A stretch of DNA of 64,000 bases from Desulfobulbaceae bacterium (GTDB taxonomy: Bacteria > Desulfobacterota > Desulfobulbia > Desulfobulbales > Desulfocapsaceae), in assembly GCA_024227155.1 (NCBI GenBank), contig JAAELB010001113.1, forward strand, positions 22,759 through 86,758. The letters run 5' to 3'. The position numbers were made by a program, and so were the translations under genes. Every line of letters starts with the position of its first letter. The first letter of the stretch is position 1. Below, one piece after another: positions 9,179 to 19,587 of this stretch. The notes under the pieces are model-generated. The model worked only from the letters and a program-made list of their open reading frames with translations. It searched no databases and had not been told where the DNA came from.

Positions 9179-9733
9179 ATGAATGAAGTGATCCTTGAGA
9201 TGTCTGACAAAATGGATAAAAGCGTTGAGGCTTATAAAAATGAACTTGCGAAGATCCGTACTGGAAGAGCTTCGCTTGCCATACTCGACGGTATATCTGT
9301 AGATGCTTATGGAAGTGGAATGCCACTTAATCAGGTTGGAACCCTTACTATACCAGAAAGCCGAATGATTGCTATTCAGCCCTGGGATCCACAGATGCTG
9401 CCCGCCATCGAAAAAGCTATTTTGAAATCTGATATCGGCCTCAATCCGGTAAATGATGGTAAGATAATCAGGTTGAACATTCCCCAGTTGACCGAAGAGC
9501 GTCGAAAAGATCTTGTTAAACTTGTTAAAAAAATTGCCGAAGAATTTCGGGTAGCTATTCGAAATGTTCGTAGAGACGCCATAGAGACTCTAAAAAAGCA
9601 GAAAAAGGATAAGGAGATCTCCGAAGACGACCTGTTTAAATTTCAGGATGACGCCCAGGCCGAGACGGACAGTCACGTCAAACAAATTGATGAAACTAGT
9701 GCGGCAAAGGAAAAAGAGGTGATGGAAGTCTAG
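9179..9733 (+). CDS. frr: Ribosome recycling factor
   Basis: With EF-G splits the post-termination ribosome. Three-helix-bundle sequence with the signature blocks LAKIRTGRASLAILDGISVD, GTLTIPESRMIAIQPWD and RLNIPQLTEERRKDLVK (residues about 22-130). 184 residues, as expected. The start codon is ATG 9179. The gene follows pyrH after copy A of the mini-element, whose right end is 23 bases upstream; a promoter inside or across that element would therefore matter for frr. Confidence 0.97.
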   Translation: MNEVILEMSDKMDKSVEAYKNELAKIRTGRASLAILDGISVDAYGSGMPLNQVGTLTIPESRMIAIQPWDPQMLPAIEKAILKSDIGLNPVNDGKIIRLNIPQLTEERRKDLVKLVKKIAEEFRVAIRNVRRDAIETLKKQKKDKEISEDDLFKFQDDAQAETDSHVKQIDETSAAKEKEVMEV

Positions 9734-9778
9734 AAGGTTCTGCGAGGTAATTATAATTCTTCCCATCTTTGTTATAGA

Positions 9779-9804
9779 GATAGATAACGTATAAGTTATC
9801 TATC
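9779..9804 (+). promoter_or_regulatory. Hairpin between frr and uppS
   Basis: Perfect ten-base inverted repeat GATAGATAAC-GTATAA-GTTATCTATC followed by CCC and eight A. There is no T run on the + strand. Role unknown: leader structure or a protein-binding palindrome. Confidence 0.4.
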
Positions 9805-9849
9805 CCAAAAAAAATTATACTAAGCCCATTTGTCCCTATTGGAAAATGT

Positions 9850-10593
9850 ATGTCAGGTAACTCATTAGATGTGAAAAAATTGCCGCAACACGTTGCAATT
9901 ATAATGGATGGCAATGGCAGGTGGGCTCAACGGCGAAATAAACCCCGTCTCTTTGGCCACAAGGCAGGTGCTGAATCAGTTCGTGAGACCGTTGAGGTGT
10001 GTAGAGAGATCGGAGTTAAGTATCTGACGCTCTACGCATTTTCATCAGAGAATTGGCGTCGTCCTGAGCAAGAGGTAAGTGGTTTGATGTCAATCCTCAA
10101 GAGATATCTTGAGGTGGAACTGCCACGAATGCTAAAAAATGATATACGCCTCATGTCCATTGGTGATCGTAACCGTTTACCTGACTCTGTTCGCTCTGTT
10201 TTAGAAAAGACTATTAGCAAGACCGCCTCGAATTCAAAACTTACCCTTAATCTTGCTTTGAGCTACGGTGGCCGAGATGAAATCCTCCGGGCCGTAAAAG
10301 ATATCAGCTCAAGATGCTCCGCAGGTGAGATTGAGCCTGGGGATATCAGCGAGGAATTATTCTCAGAAAGTCTTGACACTTCTGGTATTCCGGATCCTGA
10401 CATTCTGATTCGGACCGGAGGAGAGGCACGGCTTTCAAATTTTTTGCTTTGGCAGTTGTCCTACGCTGAAATCTTCTTCACTGAGACCATGTGGCCGGAT
10501 TTTCGTAGAGATGTATTTATCCAGGCCCTCTCGGATTACCAGAATCGCGAGCGCCGCTTTGGCCGTACCGGCGAACAGTTACATTCAGGGTAA
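9850..10593 (+). CDS. uppS: Isoprenyl (undecaprenyl) diphosphate synthase
   Basis: cis-Prenyltransferase that makes the C55 lipid carrier for peptidoglycan and O-antigen synthesis. Catalytic Asp D20 in HVAIIMDGNGRWA, followed by GHKAGAESVRETVE, TLYAFSSENWRRP and the C-terminal DILIRTGGEARLSNFLLWQ. 247 residues. The stop lies three bases before cdsA, so the genes are probably co-translated. Confidence 0.96.
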   Translation: MSGNSLDVKKLPQHVAIIMDGNGRWAQRRNKPRLFGHKAGAESVRETVEVCREIGVKYLTLYAFSSENWRRPEQEVSGLMSILKRYLEVELPRMLKNDIRLMSIGDRNRLPDSVRSVLEKTISKTASNSKLTLNLALSYGGRDEILRAVKDISSRCSAGEIEPGDISEELFSESLDTSGIPDPDILIRTGGEARLSNFLLWQLSYAEIFFTETMWPDFRRDVFIQALSDYQNRERRFGRTGEQLHSG

Positions 10594-10596
10594 AGT

Positions 10597-11397
10597 ATGG
10601 AACGTATTGTCCCAGGGCTGTTGATTGCTGGTTTGTGGCTGTTGTTATTGCTCTTTGGCTCAATACAATTCTTCAATGTAATCATTGTACTGGTTATAGT
10701 TGTAGCCGCCGATGAGTATGTCAAAATGGCTGACCCGAGGGGTTTGCCAGTGATCAAGCGGGCTTTAATTGATTGTATCATTGCTCTACCAGCTGTGAGT
10801 GTCTGCTTTATTCCAGACCCAGGAATTCTTCCCCTTGCATCTATCTTTAGTTTTTCGGCTTTTACCTGTTATTTTTTGTACCATTACAGGAATTTCAGTG
10901 AGAGCTATAACCTGTTTACAAGGCTTATATTTGGACTCTTTTATGTAGGTATCCTGGGAGCCCATTGCAGCTTGCTGAGGGCTATCCCGGAAGGGGCAAG
11001 CTGGTTAATTATCGCTTCTGCTATCACCGCAAGCTCAGATACCGGCGCCTATTTTGTTGGAAAAAGATTTGGTAAACGAAAACTGTGTCCGAATATAAGT
11101 CCCAATAAAACTATCGAAGGTGCTGTTGGGGGAGTTGGTTCCGCTGTTATTGCTGCTGTTTTATTTGCACTATTACTGCTTCCCAGCTACAATCTGCTAT
11201 TTATTGTTATTGCCGCTATTTTCCTGGCTATTATTGGAATAGCGGGTGATTTGACAGAATCGATTATCAAGCGGGGAACTGGTGCCAAAGATTCTGGCAG
11301 TTGCCTCGCGGGTCACGGGGGTGTCCTTGACAGGGTTGATTCACTGCTTTTTGTTGCTCCTGTTCTTTACTATCTTCTCATAAACCCGGTGGTATAA
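10597..11397 (+). CDS. cdsA: Phosphatidate cytidylyltransferase
   Basis: Makes CDP-diacylglycerol from phosphatidate and CTP in the membrane. A 266-residue protein with about seven or eight hydrophobic helices. The C-terminal family signature is present ([20 protein letters not shown] then [10 protein letters not shown]). One difference from the common form is [12 protein letters not shown] where KDFGxxIPGHGG is usual. Overlaps the dxr start by one base. Confidence 0.93.
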   Translation: MERIVPGLLIAGLWLLLLLFGSIQFFNVIIVLVIVVAADEYVKMADPRGLPVIKRALIDCIIALPAVSVCFIPDPGILPLASIFSFSAFTCYFLYHYRNFSESYNLFTRLIFGLFYVGILGAHCSLLRAIPEGASWLIIASAITASSDTGAYFVGKRFGKRKLCPNISPNKTIEGAVGGVGSAVIAAVLFALLLLPSYNLLFIVIAAIFLAIIGIAGDLTESIIKRGTGAKDSGSCLAGHGGVLDRVDSLLFVAPVLYYLLINPVV

Positions 11398-12557
11398 TGA
11401 AGTGTATTTCTCTTTTGGGTGCTACCGGTTCTATCGGTGTCAATGTTCTTGAAGTTGTTCGAAGCTCCCCTGAACGTTACAAAATCGGTGCCATGGCTGC
11501 CGGGACAAATATCAAGCTGCTTGTGAGCCAGGTTCTTGAATTTAATCCTGAGATTATTTCTGTAATCGATTCCGAGAGAGCCAAACAACTGGCTGAGCTG
11601 CTTCCTGGAAGATTCAGAAATAAAATTTATTATGGTACAGAGGGCAATCAGCTGGTCGCAGCTTACGAAGAGGCAGAGATAACCTTATCTGCGATTGTAG
11701 GTGCAGCGGGACTTCTACCGACCCTTGCTGCAATAGAGGCAGGAAAGGATATTGGCCTTGCAAACAAAGAAACTCTGGTCATGGCCGGCCAGATAGTTAT
11801 GGAGGCTGCAAAGAAGAAGGGTGTCAAACTACTCCCGGTGGACTCTGAACATTCTGCAATCTTTCAGGCACTGGAAGCAGGCCGCAAAGAAGACGTACAC
11901 AAGATTATCCTCACTGCTTCAGGTGGCCCGTTTCGAGGCAGGAACCGTGTTGCTTTGGAAGATGTAACTCCTGAACAGGCGTTGGCTCACCCCAACTGGA
12001 GTATGGGGCGGAAGATCTCTATTGACTCAGCAACCTTGATGAACAAAGGCCTTGAGGTTATCGAGGCAAGGTGGTTGTTTGGGGTCAGTACAGCTTCTAT
12101 TGATGTTGTTGTTCATCCACAGTCAATTGTACACTCCCTTGTTGAATATCAGGACGGCTCAGTCCTCGCCCAGCTTGGTATTCCCGATATGAGAATTCCC
12201 ATCGCCTACGCTCTTTCCTACCCTGAGAGGACGAAGTTAGGGCTAAAACCACTCCAACTGGCCCAGTGCGCCAATCTTGAATTTATTGAACCTGATTATG
12301 AATGCTTTCCCGCCTTAAGACTTGCCTTTGATGCCATTGACAGCGGAGGCGTGCTTCCCGCTGTTTTAAATGCTGCAAATGAAATCGCGGTGGAGGCATT
12401 TTTAAACTCACAGATCAGTTTTTTACAAATAGCGGAGACAGTTAGTCAAACAATGGATATTGTACATGAGGGAAAGGAACACTCCCTTGAGGATATCCTT
12501 GAGGCTGATAGACAGGCCAGAATTGCGGCCGAAAAAATTATCAGAAATTCTTTTTGA
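11397..12557 (+). CDS. dxr: 1-deoxy-D-xylulose 5-phosphate reductoisomerase
   Basis: Second step of the MEP isoprenoid pathway (NADPH- and metal-dependent). NADPH loop GATGSIG (8-14), substrate/metal block [39 protein letters not shown] and [11 protein letters not shown], plus VHPQSIVHS. 386 residues. Clusters with uppS, cdsA and ispG, so three isoprenoid genes lie in one run. Confidence 0.97.
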   Translation: MKCISLLGATGSIGVNVLEVVRSSPERYKIGAMAAGTNIKLLVSQVLEFNPEIISVIDSERAKQLAELLPGRFRNKIYYGTEGNQLVAAYEEAEITLSAIVGAAGLLPTLAAIEAGKDIGLANKETLVMAGQIVMEAAKKKGVKLLPVDSEHSAIFQALEAGRKEDVHKIILTASGGPFRGRNRVALEDVTPEQALAHPNWSMGRKISIDSATLMNKGLEVIEARWLFGVSTASIDVVVHPQSIVHSLVEYQDGSVLAQLGIPDMRIPIAYALSYPERTKLGLKPLQLAQCANLEFIEPDYECFPALRLAFDAIDSGGVLPAVLNAANEIAVEAFLNSQISFLQIAETVSQTMDIVHEGKEHSLEDILEADRQARIAAEKIIRNSF

Positions 12558-12601
12558 ATAATTTTGCTCTATGATCCAATACATCAATGTCTTCTATGAG
12601 C

Positions 12602-12623
12602 CTCCTGAGCTGATACTCAGGAG
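12602..12623 (+). promoter_or_regulatory. Hairpin between dxr and rseP
   Basis: CTCCTGAG-CTGATA-CTCAGGAG, a perfect eight-base stem with a six-base loop. No T run follows (AGTAGAAATTAAC), so termination is doubtful. Confidence 0.4.
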
Positions 12624-12663
12624 TAGAAATTAACATTTACCCCCTTTTGAGCTGCATATTATA

Positions 12664-13737
12664 ATGAATACCATCTTCTCTTTTATACTGGTTTTAGGTC
12701 TGCTTATTTTCGTCCATGAGTTGGGCCATTTTTTGTTTGCCAAACTTTTTGGCGTTCGTGTACTTAAATTTTCCTTAGGCTTTGGACCAAAGATTGCCGG
12801 CAAGACTATCGGCGAAACTGAGTATGTTATCTCCGCTTTTCCGCTGGGTGGCTTTGTTAAAATGTTCGGTGAAAATCCCGATGAACATGATATTCCCCAG
12901 GAAGAGAGAGAGGTTTCCTTTGCACACAAATCGGTGGCACAGAGGTTTTTTATCGTTTTTGCCGGGCCGCTCTTTAATCTGTTGTTTGCAATTTTTCTGT
13001 TTTTTATGGTCTTTGTCTTTGTCGGTGTACCAACTGCCGTTGATACAACTAGAATAGGAAAGGTTAACGCAGGTTCACCTGCTGAAACCGGGGGACTCAG
13101 GTCCGGGGACATTATTTTGCAGATTGGCGAAAGCAAAACCCATGGCTGGCTTGATGTGCTGGAAGCGGTAAAGGGCAGTGATGGCAAAGAGATCAATCTT
13201 ATTGTCAAAAGAGATAGAGACCGGCTTAATCTTCGTGTTCAACCCGCTATAGACACTGTAAAAAACGTCTTCGGTGAGGATGTTGAACAGCGTTATATGA
13301 TAGGCATTATGAAGGCTGATGAACTCTACTATGAGAAGGGTGGAGTGGTCGACTCTTTTGTCAAAGCCTGCAAGCAGACCTGGATGTATGTTGCCCTCAC
13401 TGTGATGGGCTTTGTTAAGATTATTCAACAGGTTGTGCCCGCCTCTGAAATTGGTGGACCAATACTCATAGCCCAGATCGCAGGCGAACAGATGAAGGCG
13501 GGCTGGATGAATCTTGTTTACTTTATCGGTCTTCTGAGTGTAAACCTCGGGATACTTAACCTGTTACCTATTCCGGTGCTGGATGGTGGCCATCTTGTGT
13601 TTCTGACCCTTGAAGCTCTCAGGCGTAAGCCTCTTAATGAGAGGGCGCAGATTTTTGCACAGCAGATAGGTATTGGCCTTCTCGGGACACTTATGATTTT
13701 TGTCTTTTATAACGATATTGTTAGACTGTTTGACTAA
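12664..13737 (+). CDS. rseP: Site-2 intramembrane zinc metalloprotease RseP
   Basis: Cleaves anti-sigma factors and signal-peptide remnants within the membrane. Zinc motif H18-E-L-G-H22 in the first transmembrane helix, PDZ domain about residues 115-195 (NAGSPAETGGLRSGDIILQI), and the second active-site motif LPIPVLDGGHLVF near the C terminus. At 357 residues it has one PDZ domain, compared with two in E. coli. It overlaps the next gene by one base (TAATGA). Confidence 0.95.
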   Translation: MNTIFSFILVLGLLIFVHELGHFLFAKLFGVRVLKFSLGFGPKIAGKTIGETEYVISAFPLGGFVKMFGENPDEHDIPQEEREVSFAHKSVAQRFFIVFAGPLFNLLFAIFLFFMVFVFVGVPTAVDTTRIGKVNAGSPAETGGLRSGDIILQIGESKTHGWLDVLEAVKGSDGKEINLIVKRDRDRLNLRVQPAIDTVKNVFGEDVEQRYMIGIMKADELYYEKGGVVDSFVKACKQTWMYVALTVMGFVKIIQQVVPASEIGGPILIAQIAGEQMKAGWMNLVYFIGLLSVNLGILNLLPIPVLDGGHLVFLTLEALRRKPLNERAQIFAQQIGIGLLGTLMIFVFYNDIVRLFD

Positions 13738-14489
13738 TGAAATACCATACCCCCTGTATACTCTCCATGGATACTGCGACGCCCTGCAGTTCAGTTGCAA
13801 TCACCAGGGGAACGAGAGAAGATGGTCAGGTCTTGGCATCTTTGTCTCTTTCCGGCAACGTGACCCATTCCAGGCGCCTGCTAAGTTCTGTTGAGTGGTT
13901 GCTCCAGGAAACCGGGGTAGACTGGCCAGATATCGATGGGGTTGGAGTGAGTCTTGGTCCGGGCAGTTTCACTGGGCTGCGAATTGGAATGGCTACGGCT
14001 AAAGGCCTTGCTGGGGCAGGAGAAAAAAAACTCATAGGTATATCCACCCTTGATAGCCTTGCAAGTAAATGTGTCACTGATCGCCTTATATGCAGTCTAC
14101 TCGATGCACGTAAAAAAGAGGTGTATGCGGCGTTTTATCGTCTCGATGCCAATGGCATGGTGGAGAGGATAGGAGATATCTCGGTGACCACTCCGGCAGC
14201 ACTGACAGAGTATATCACTGAACCGGTGTTGATGGTAGGAGATGGTGCTTCAACATACCAGGAGTTGTTTCTTGAAATGCTTGGTGATCGTGTGTTCTTT
14301 GCTCCTGCCCACCTCCATGATCCAGGTGCCGCAGCCTTGGGGATGTTGGCCTGTGAATTGTATCTGAAAAATGATCTACTCGATATCGGGGAGGCTGTAC
14401 CTATCTATATCAGGAGTTCCGATGCGGAGCTTAACCTGTTGAAGAAGAAAGAAAAAGAAGCAGCCACACATCAGGGTAACCCACAGTAA
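13737..14489 (+). CDS. tsaB: tRNA threonylcarbamoyladenosine biosynthesis protein TsaB
   Basis: Partner of TsaD in making the t6A37 tRNA modification. ASKHA-fold start ILSMDTATPCSSVAITRG, then GVSLGPGSFTGLRIGMATAKGL, the typical YeaZ signature. 250 residues. Overlaps rseP and ispG by one base each, so all three are likely translated as one unit. Confidence 0.93.
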   Translation: MKYHTPCILSMDTATPCSSVAITRGTREDGQVLASLSLSGNVTHSRRLLSSVEWLLQETGVDWPDIDGVGVSLGPGSFTGLRIGMATAKGLAGAGEKKLIGISTLDSLASKCVTDRLICSLLDARKKEVYAAFYRLDANGMVERIGDISVTTPAALTEYITEPVLMVGDGASTYQELFLEMLGDRVFFAPAHLHDPGAAALGMLACELYLKNDLLDIGEAVPIYIRSSDAELNLLKKKEKEAATHQGNPQ

Positions 14490-15574
14490 TGATACTAAGA
14501 AAAAAGACACGGAAATTTCACATCGGTACCGTCGGGATTGGTGGGGACAGTCAGATAACTGTCCAGTCCATGACCAATACCGATACACAAAATGTGGATG
14601 AGACGGTTGATCAGATTCATCGACTTGAAGCCGCCGGCTGCGATATTGTACGTGTGGCGGTGCTGGATGCTGATGCGGCCACGGCTATTCGTGCCATTCA
14701 GGACAGAATCAAAATTCCGCTTATTGCAGATATTCACTTCGATTACAGACTGGCAATTAAGGCCATGGAATATGGGGCTGATGGTATTCGTATCAATCCC
14801 GGTAATTTAGGTGGAGAGGAAAAAACCGCCTTGGTTGTTGAGGCCGCCAAACAACACAATGTTCCTATTAGAGTAGGTGTTAATAGCGGTTCCATTGAAA
14901 AAGACCTCCTTAAGCAATATGGATATCCAACTCCGGATAACAGCAGTGCACTGATTGAAAGTGCTCTGCGCAATGTCCGACTGGTTGAAAAATATGGTCA
15001 TGATAAAATTAAGATTTCTATAAAATCTGCTGACGTCCTCACTACAATTAACAGTTACCGTCAATTGGCGAAAAAGACAGACTATCCACTGCATCTTGGA
15101 GTAACTGAAGCTGGTGGACTTATTGCCGGCACCGTGAAATCGAGTGTGGCCCTTGGGATCTTGCTGAGCCAGGGGATTGGTGATACCTTTAGGATTTCAC
15201 TCACCCGTGACCCTGTAGAGGAAGTACGTGTGGGTTTTGAATTACTACGTTCGCTTAAAATTCGACAGCGTGGACCGGAACTCATTTCCTGTCCTACCTG
15301 TGGTAGAACGCGTATTGATCTTTTCGGTCTTGCTGAAGAGGTAGAAAAATTTGTCCAGACCATGGAAAGTCCTCTGAAAATTGCTGTAATGGGGTGTGTG
15401 GTTAACGGCCCGGGAGAGGCTAAACAGGCGGACATTGGTGTGGCCGGTGGAAACGGTATTGGAATCATCTTCAAAAAAGGTGAAATTTGGAAAAAGGTCA
15501 AGGAAGATGAATTGATGGACATCTTTATGGCTGAGTTAAAACTGATGGAACTGGAGAGTCTCAGGGACAAATAA
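14489..15574 (+). CDS. ispG: 4-hydroxy-3-methylbut-2-enyl diphosphate synthase IspG
   Basis: [4Fe-4S] reductase of the MEP pathway. TIM-barrel part with VQSMTNTDTQNVDETV and IPLIADIHFDYRLAI, then the cluster-binding C terminus with SCPTCGRTRIDLF and MGCVVNGPGEAKQADIG, giving three cluster cysteines and the catalytic glutamate. 361 residues, the short bacterial form without the extra central domain. Confidence 0.97.
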   Translation: MILRKKTRKFHIGTVGIGGDSQITVQSMTNTDTQNVDETVDQIHRLEAAGCDIVRVAVLDADAATAIRAIQDRIKIPLIADIHFDYRLAIKAMEYGADGIRINPGNLGGEEKTALVVEAAKQHNVPIRVGVNSGSIEKDLLKQYGYPTPDNSSALIESALRNVRLVEKYGHDKIKISIKSADVLTTINSYRQLAKKTDYPLHLGVTEAGGLIAGTVKSSVALGILLSQGIGDTFRISLTRDPVEEVRVGFELLRSLKIRQRGPELISCPTCGRTRIDLFGLAEEVEKFVQTMESPLKIAVMGCVVNGPGEAKQADIGVAGGNGIGIIFKKGEIWKKVKEDELMDIFMAELKLMELESLRDK

Positions 15575-15628
15575 CAGCATTTCTCTCCAAATTTTATTAA
15601 AGATCAATCCCAGACAAAAAAAATAAAA

Positions 15629-17353
15629 ATGCGCTATTCTCAGACGTTATTGCCTACCCTCAAAGAGACCCCGGCAGAGGCAGAAGTTGTTAGTCACAGA
15701 CTGATGCTGCGAGCTGGCTTTATCCGTAAGCTTACTGCTGGAATTTACAGCTATCTTCCCCTTGGCCTTAAAGCAATTCGCAAGGTTGAAAATATTGTGC
15801 GGGAAGAGATGAACCTGGCGGGAGCGCAGGAGATGCTTATGCCCATGGTCCAACCTGCAGATCTGTGGGTGGAAACGGGGAGATATGCAAAGTACGGACC
15901 TGAGTTACTGCGATTTCACGACCGGCATAATAGAGAGTCTTGTCTTGGCCCAACCCACGAAGAGGTGATTACTGATATCGCCCGTAAAGAGTTGCACTCT
16001 TACCGTGATCTGCCGATCAACCTCTATCAGATTCAGACCAAATTCCGGGACGAAATTCGACCCCGATTTGGACTTATGCGGGGCCGGGAATTCGTCATGA
16101 AGGATGCCTATTCATTTGATGTCAGTGATGAGGCAGCCAGTGAATCGTACCGGAAAATGTATGAGGCCTATAAACGGATTTTCAGCCGTTGTGGCCTCGA
16201 ATTTCGTGCGGTTCAGGCGGATTCAGGCGCAATAGGTGGTAGTTTCTCCCATGAATTCATGGTACTTGCAGATACTGGAGAAGATACCATTGTTGTCTGT
16301 AAAGATTGTGAATTTGCGGCCAATATGGAAAAAGCTGCTGTGGTTATGCAGGAAGCGGGTGACACCACACCACTGGCAGAGCTTGAAAAAGTTGAAACGC
16401 CCGGAAAGAGAAAGGTTAAAACCGTCTGTGAGTACCTGGGCATTGACTCGACTGAGCTTGTAAAAACCCTGGTATTTAAGGCGGATGGTGATACGGTGGC
16501 TGCACTTGTTCGCGGAGACCGTGAGATTGAAGAGGTAAAACTGAAAAATCTTCTTGGCGTCGCTGACTTAGAGATGGCTGAGGATAAAGAGGTCTTTGAC
16601 GCTACTGGGGTTCCCACTGGCTATCTGGGACCGGTGGGAATTTCAGTAAAGGTTGTTGCTGATCAGGAGGTTGCAGCAATGAAAAACTTTTATGTGGGTG
16701 GTAATGAGAAAAACTACCACATGAAAAACGTCAACCTCGGCCGCGATTTTGAGGTCGAGGCAATTGCTGATCTCAGGCAGATAACGACATCAGACCCTTG
16801 CCCAGAGTGTGGCGGCCAACTTGCCACCACCGAAGGAATCGAGGTTGGTCACGTATTCAAGTTGGGTACGGGCTACTCTGAATCAATGAATGCCACCTTC
16901 CAGGACAGTGATGGCCAGGAAAAACATTTTGTCATGGGCTGTTATGGTATCGGGGTAACGAGGGTCGTCGCTGCTGCGATTGAACAGAATCATGATGAGA
17001 ATGGAATCATCTTCCCTCTACCACTTGCACCATACAGTGTGGTTATCGTTAATCTTGGATTAAGTGATGCTGAAATCAATGGTGCCGCTGAAAAATTGTA
17101 TGCCGATTTTCAGGAAGCAGGAGTTGAGGTGATCATTGATGACCGGGATGAACGTCCTGGCTTCAAGTTTAAAGACGCCGATTTACTGGGCATTCCTTAT
17201 CGTGTAACCGTAGGTAAGGGTTATAAGGAAAGTGGTAAGGTAGAGATTAAGAAACGCAAAGATGGTGTTGTTGAAGAGATGACTCCTGAAGATGCGCTGA
17301 ATACATTACAAGAGCGGATTCAACTCGAACTGAATGAATCAAGGAACATTTAG
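15629..17353 (+). CDS. proS: Prolyl-tRNA synthetase
   Basis: Class II aminoacyl-tRNA synthetase. Motif 1/2 regions [31 protein letters not shown] and [20 protein letters not shown]; motif 3 near [17 protein letters not shown]. An editing (INS) domain of about 180 residues sits between motifs 2 and 3, as in the bacterial type. C-terminal anticodon-binding domain from about residue 470. 574 residues. Confidence 0.97.
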   Translation: MRYSQTLLPTLKETPAEAEVVSHRLMLRAGFIRKLTAGIYSYLPLGLKAIRKVENIVREEMNLAGAQEMLMPMVQPADLWVETGRYAKYGPELLRFHDRHNRESCLGPTHEEVITDIARKELHSYRDLPINLYQIQTKFRDEIRPRFGLMRGREFVMKDAYSFDVSDEAASESYRKMYEAYKRIFSRCGLEFRAVQADSGAIGGSFSHEFMVLADTGEDTIVVCKDCEFAANMEKAAVVMQEAGDTTPLAELEKVETPGKRKVKTVCEYLGIDSTELVKTLVFKADGDTVAALVRGDREIEEVKLKNLLGVADLEMAEDKEVFDATGVPTGYLGPVGISVKVVADQEVAAMKNFYVGGNEKNYHMKNVNLGRDFEVEAIADLRQITTSDPCPECGGQLATTEGIEVGHVFKLGTGYSESMNATFQDSDGQEKHFVMGCYGIGVTRVVAAAIEQNHDENGIIFPLPLAPYSVVIVNLGLSDAEINGAAEKLYADFQEAGVEVIIDDRDERPGFKFKDADLLGIPYRVTVGKGYKESGKVEIKKRKDGVVEEMTPEDALNTLQERIQLELNESRNI

Positions 17354-17362
17354 TCTGCACAC

Positions 17363-19546
17363 ATGGCAAATTCATCAACCATAAACCCAAGTGGACTCAA
17401 GGCCCTGGTCTCCAGTTACCTGCCGGAGGCGGACCTGTCACTCATCGACAATGCCTGGGCGCTCGTAAATGATCTCCACGAGGGGGATCGACATTTTTCT
17501 GGTGAGTTGAAGGTGGTCCATCTTCTTGAGGTGGCCTCTACACTTGCATCAATGCATCTTGATCTTGGTACGGTTTTAGCTGGCCTCCTGCATGGTGCAA
17601 TGAAGGAAGGTGTCACCTTTGAAGAACTGACAGTGCAGTTCGGTGAAGATGTAGCGGTGATTGTGGATGGTTCCACTCGAATAACTAAAGTCGCATACAA
17701 TAGTAAACTTGCCTCAAAAGCTGAGAATCTGCGGAAGATGCTTCTCGCGATTGCATCTGATATCAGGGTTCTACTGGTGAAACTGGTGGATCGTTTGCTG
17801 GATATGTTTCTGCTTGACATGGTCGACCGGGAAGAACAGCTTGATATCGCCAGGGAAACAATGGACGTGTATGCGCCTCTTGCAAGTCGTCTTGGTATTG
17901 ACTGGCTTAAAAGAGAACTTGAGGATCTCTCCTTTAAGTTTATTTATCCTGAAGAGCATTATGAACTTACCCACAAACTTGAGAATTCTCTAAACGAGCG
18001 GCAAAACTATGTGGATGAGGTTATTGCAATCCTCCATGAAAAACTTGGTGAGTCAGATATTGTTCCTACCAGGGTTATTGGGCGGCCTAAACATCTATAT
18101 TCCATTTATAAAAAACTGATTGCCCAGAATATCCCCCTTGAGAGGGTGTACGATAAGGTTGCCTTCCGTATTATTGTAAGCAACGTCAATGAGTGTTACG
18201 AGGCCCTTGGTACCGTCCATGCGAACTGGGCACCTGTTCCAGGGCGGATAAAAGATTTCATCTCTGTCCCTAAAGCCAATAATTATCAGTCCATGCACAC
18301 AACGGTTGTTGGGCCAAGGGATCATTTTATCGAAATACAGATCAGAACCGAAGAGATGGACAGGGTTGCTCAGGAAGGTGTTGCTGCACATTGGGCCTAT
18401 AAAGAAGGATCCAAAGCGAGCCTTAACGATGCCAAGCTCTTCAGGGAACTGAAGAAACTGGTGACCTCTCTTCAGGATGTTGAAGATCCACGGGAGTTTC
18501 TTGACAGTTTAATTGGAGAACTCTACGACCCTGAAGTCTACGCCCTTACCCCTACCGGAGAGATTAAAGAGTTTCCCCAGGGAAGCTGTCCCATTGATTT
18601 TGCTTACTCGATTCACACTGAAGTTGGAGATAGATGCGTTGGTGCCAAGGTCAGCGGCAGACAGGTGCCCCTTAAATACCAGCTGCAAAATGGAGACATT
18701 GTAGAGATAGTCACCTCACCAACTCAGCATCCGAGAAGGGACTGGCTCGATCTGGTTAAAACCAGTCGCGCCCGTACCAGGATTCGTTCCTGGCTACGGC
18801 GGGAGGAAAAAGAGGGAGCGCTGAAACTCGGCAGGGAAATCTGTGACAAGGAGATTCGTAAGTATAATACTTCGCTTAAGAAGATTATCAAATCGGGCCA
18901 TATCAGACTGCTCCTCAAGCAGTTGCGCTGTAACTCTCTTGATGATCTCCTGGTTAAAGTTGGCAATGGGACTATCACTGTACAGAATCTGGTAAAGGGT
19001 CTCCAGCCTGCTGAGTTGCGCAAAGAAACAGAGCAGAGAAACGAAGAATTGCCCCCTGAAGAGCTGGCAAACCTTATGGCGAGTCAACACTCCCAGGGTA
19101 GCTTAAAAGAAAAGTCCGGAGTGCGCATCGACGGTATAGAGGGAATGTTGGTGAAGGTGAGCCAGTGTTGCAGTCCTCTTCCCGGGGATGCCATTGTTGG
19201 ATTTATTACCATGGGGCGTGGTGTGTCTGTGCATAAGGCCAATTGCCCCAACCTCCTCAGTGCTGATCCCAAGCGCTGGATTGATGTCTCCTGGGCTGGT
19301 ATTGCTGAAAAAACATATAAAGTGAGTATCCATGTCAGCGCAGAGAATAAGCGCGGGATATTTGCTGAGATCAGCACTACCATCAGCGTGGACAATGCCA
19401 ATATTGTTCATATCTCAGCCCATACAACCCCAACGGATCAGGCTGAGATGACTATTTCTCTCGAGGTGGAAAACCTTGATCATCTCAATGTGGCAATGCA
19501 ACACCTGCGACAGCTTCCTGCTGTTATCGCTGTTCGAAGAATGTAA
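17363..19546 (+). CDS. relA: RelA/SpoT-type (p)ppGpp synthetase with degenerate hydrolase domain
   Basis: Makes (p)ppGpp from GTP/GDP and ATP on starved ribosomes. Order: HD-hydrolase-like domain (about 25-190), synthetase domain (about 235-355: GRIKDFISVPKANNYQSMHT, EIQIRTEEMDRVAQEGVAAH), TGS domain (about 395-455), helical/zinc-finger region with CCSPLPGD, and a C-terminal ACT domain. The HD motif reads LLHGAMKEG where active hydrolases have LLHDVVED, and the downstream DRLHN motif reads DRLLD, so the hydrolase should be dead. The synthetase has RIKD, which is the RxKD form of bifunctional enzymes, not the ExDD of E. coli RelA. 727 residues. Confidence 0.92.
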   Translation: MANSSTINPSGLKALVSSYLPEADLSLIDNAWALVNDLHEGDRHFSGELKVVHLLEVASTLASMHLDLGTVLAGLLHGAMKEGVTFEELTVQFGEDVAVIVDGSTRITKVAYNSKLASKAENLRKMLLAIASDIRVLLVKLVDRLLDMFLLDMVDREEQLDIARETMDVYAPLASRLGIDWLKRELEDLSFKFIYPEEHYELTHKLENSLNERQNYVDEVIAILHEKLGESDIVPTRVIGRPKHLYSIYKKLIAQNIPLERVYDKVAFRIIVSNVNECYEALGTVHANWAPVPGRIKDFISVPKANNYQSMHTTVVGPRDHFIEIQIRTEEMDRVAQEGVAAHWAYKEGSKASLNDAKLFRELKKLVTSLQDVEDPREFLDSLIGELYDPEVYALTPTGEIKEFPQGSCPIDFAYSIHTEVGDRCVGAKVSGRQVPLKYQLQNGDIVEIVTSPTQHPRRDWLDLVKTSRARTRIRSWLRREEKEGALKLGREICDKEIRKYNTSLKKIIKSGHIRLLLKQLRCNSLDDLLVKVGNGTITVQNLVKGLQPAELRKETEQRNEELPPEELANLMASQHSQGSLKEKSGVRIDGIEGMLVKVSQCCSPLPGDAIVGFITMGRGVSVHKANCPNLLSADPKRWIDVSWAGIAEKTYKVSIHVSAENKRGIFAEISTTISVDNANIVHISAHTTPTDQAEMTISLEVENLDHLNVAMQHLRQLPAVIAVRRM

Positions 19547-19587
19547 TGCAACTGTAATGGAGAACAGGCGGCGAAGGTGTTAAGGTC

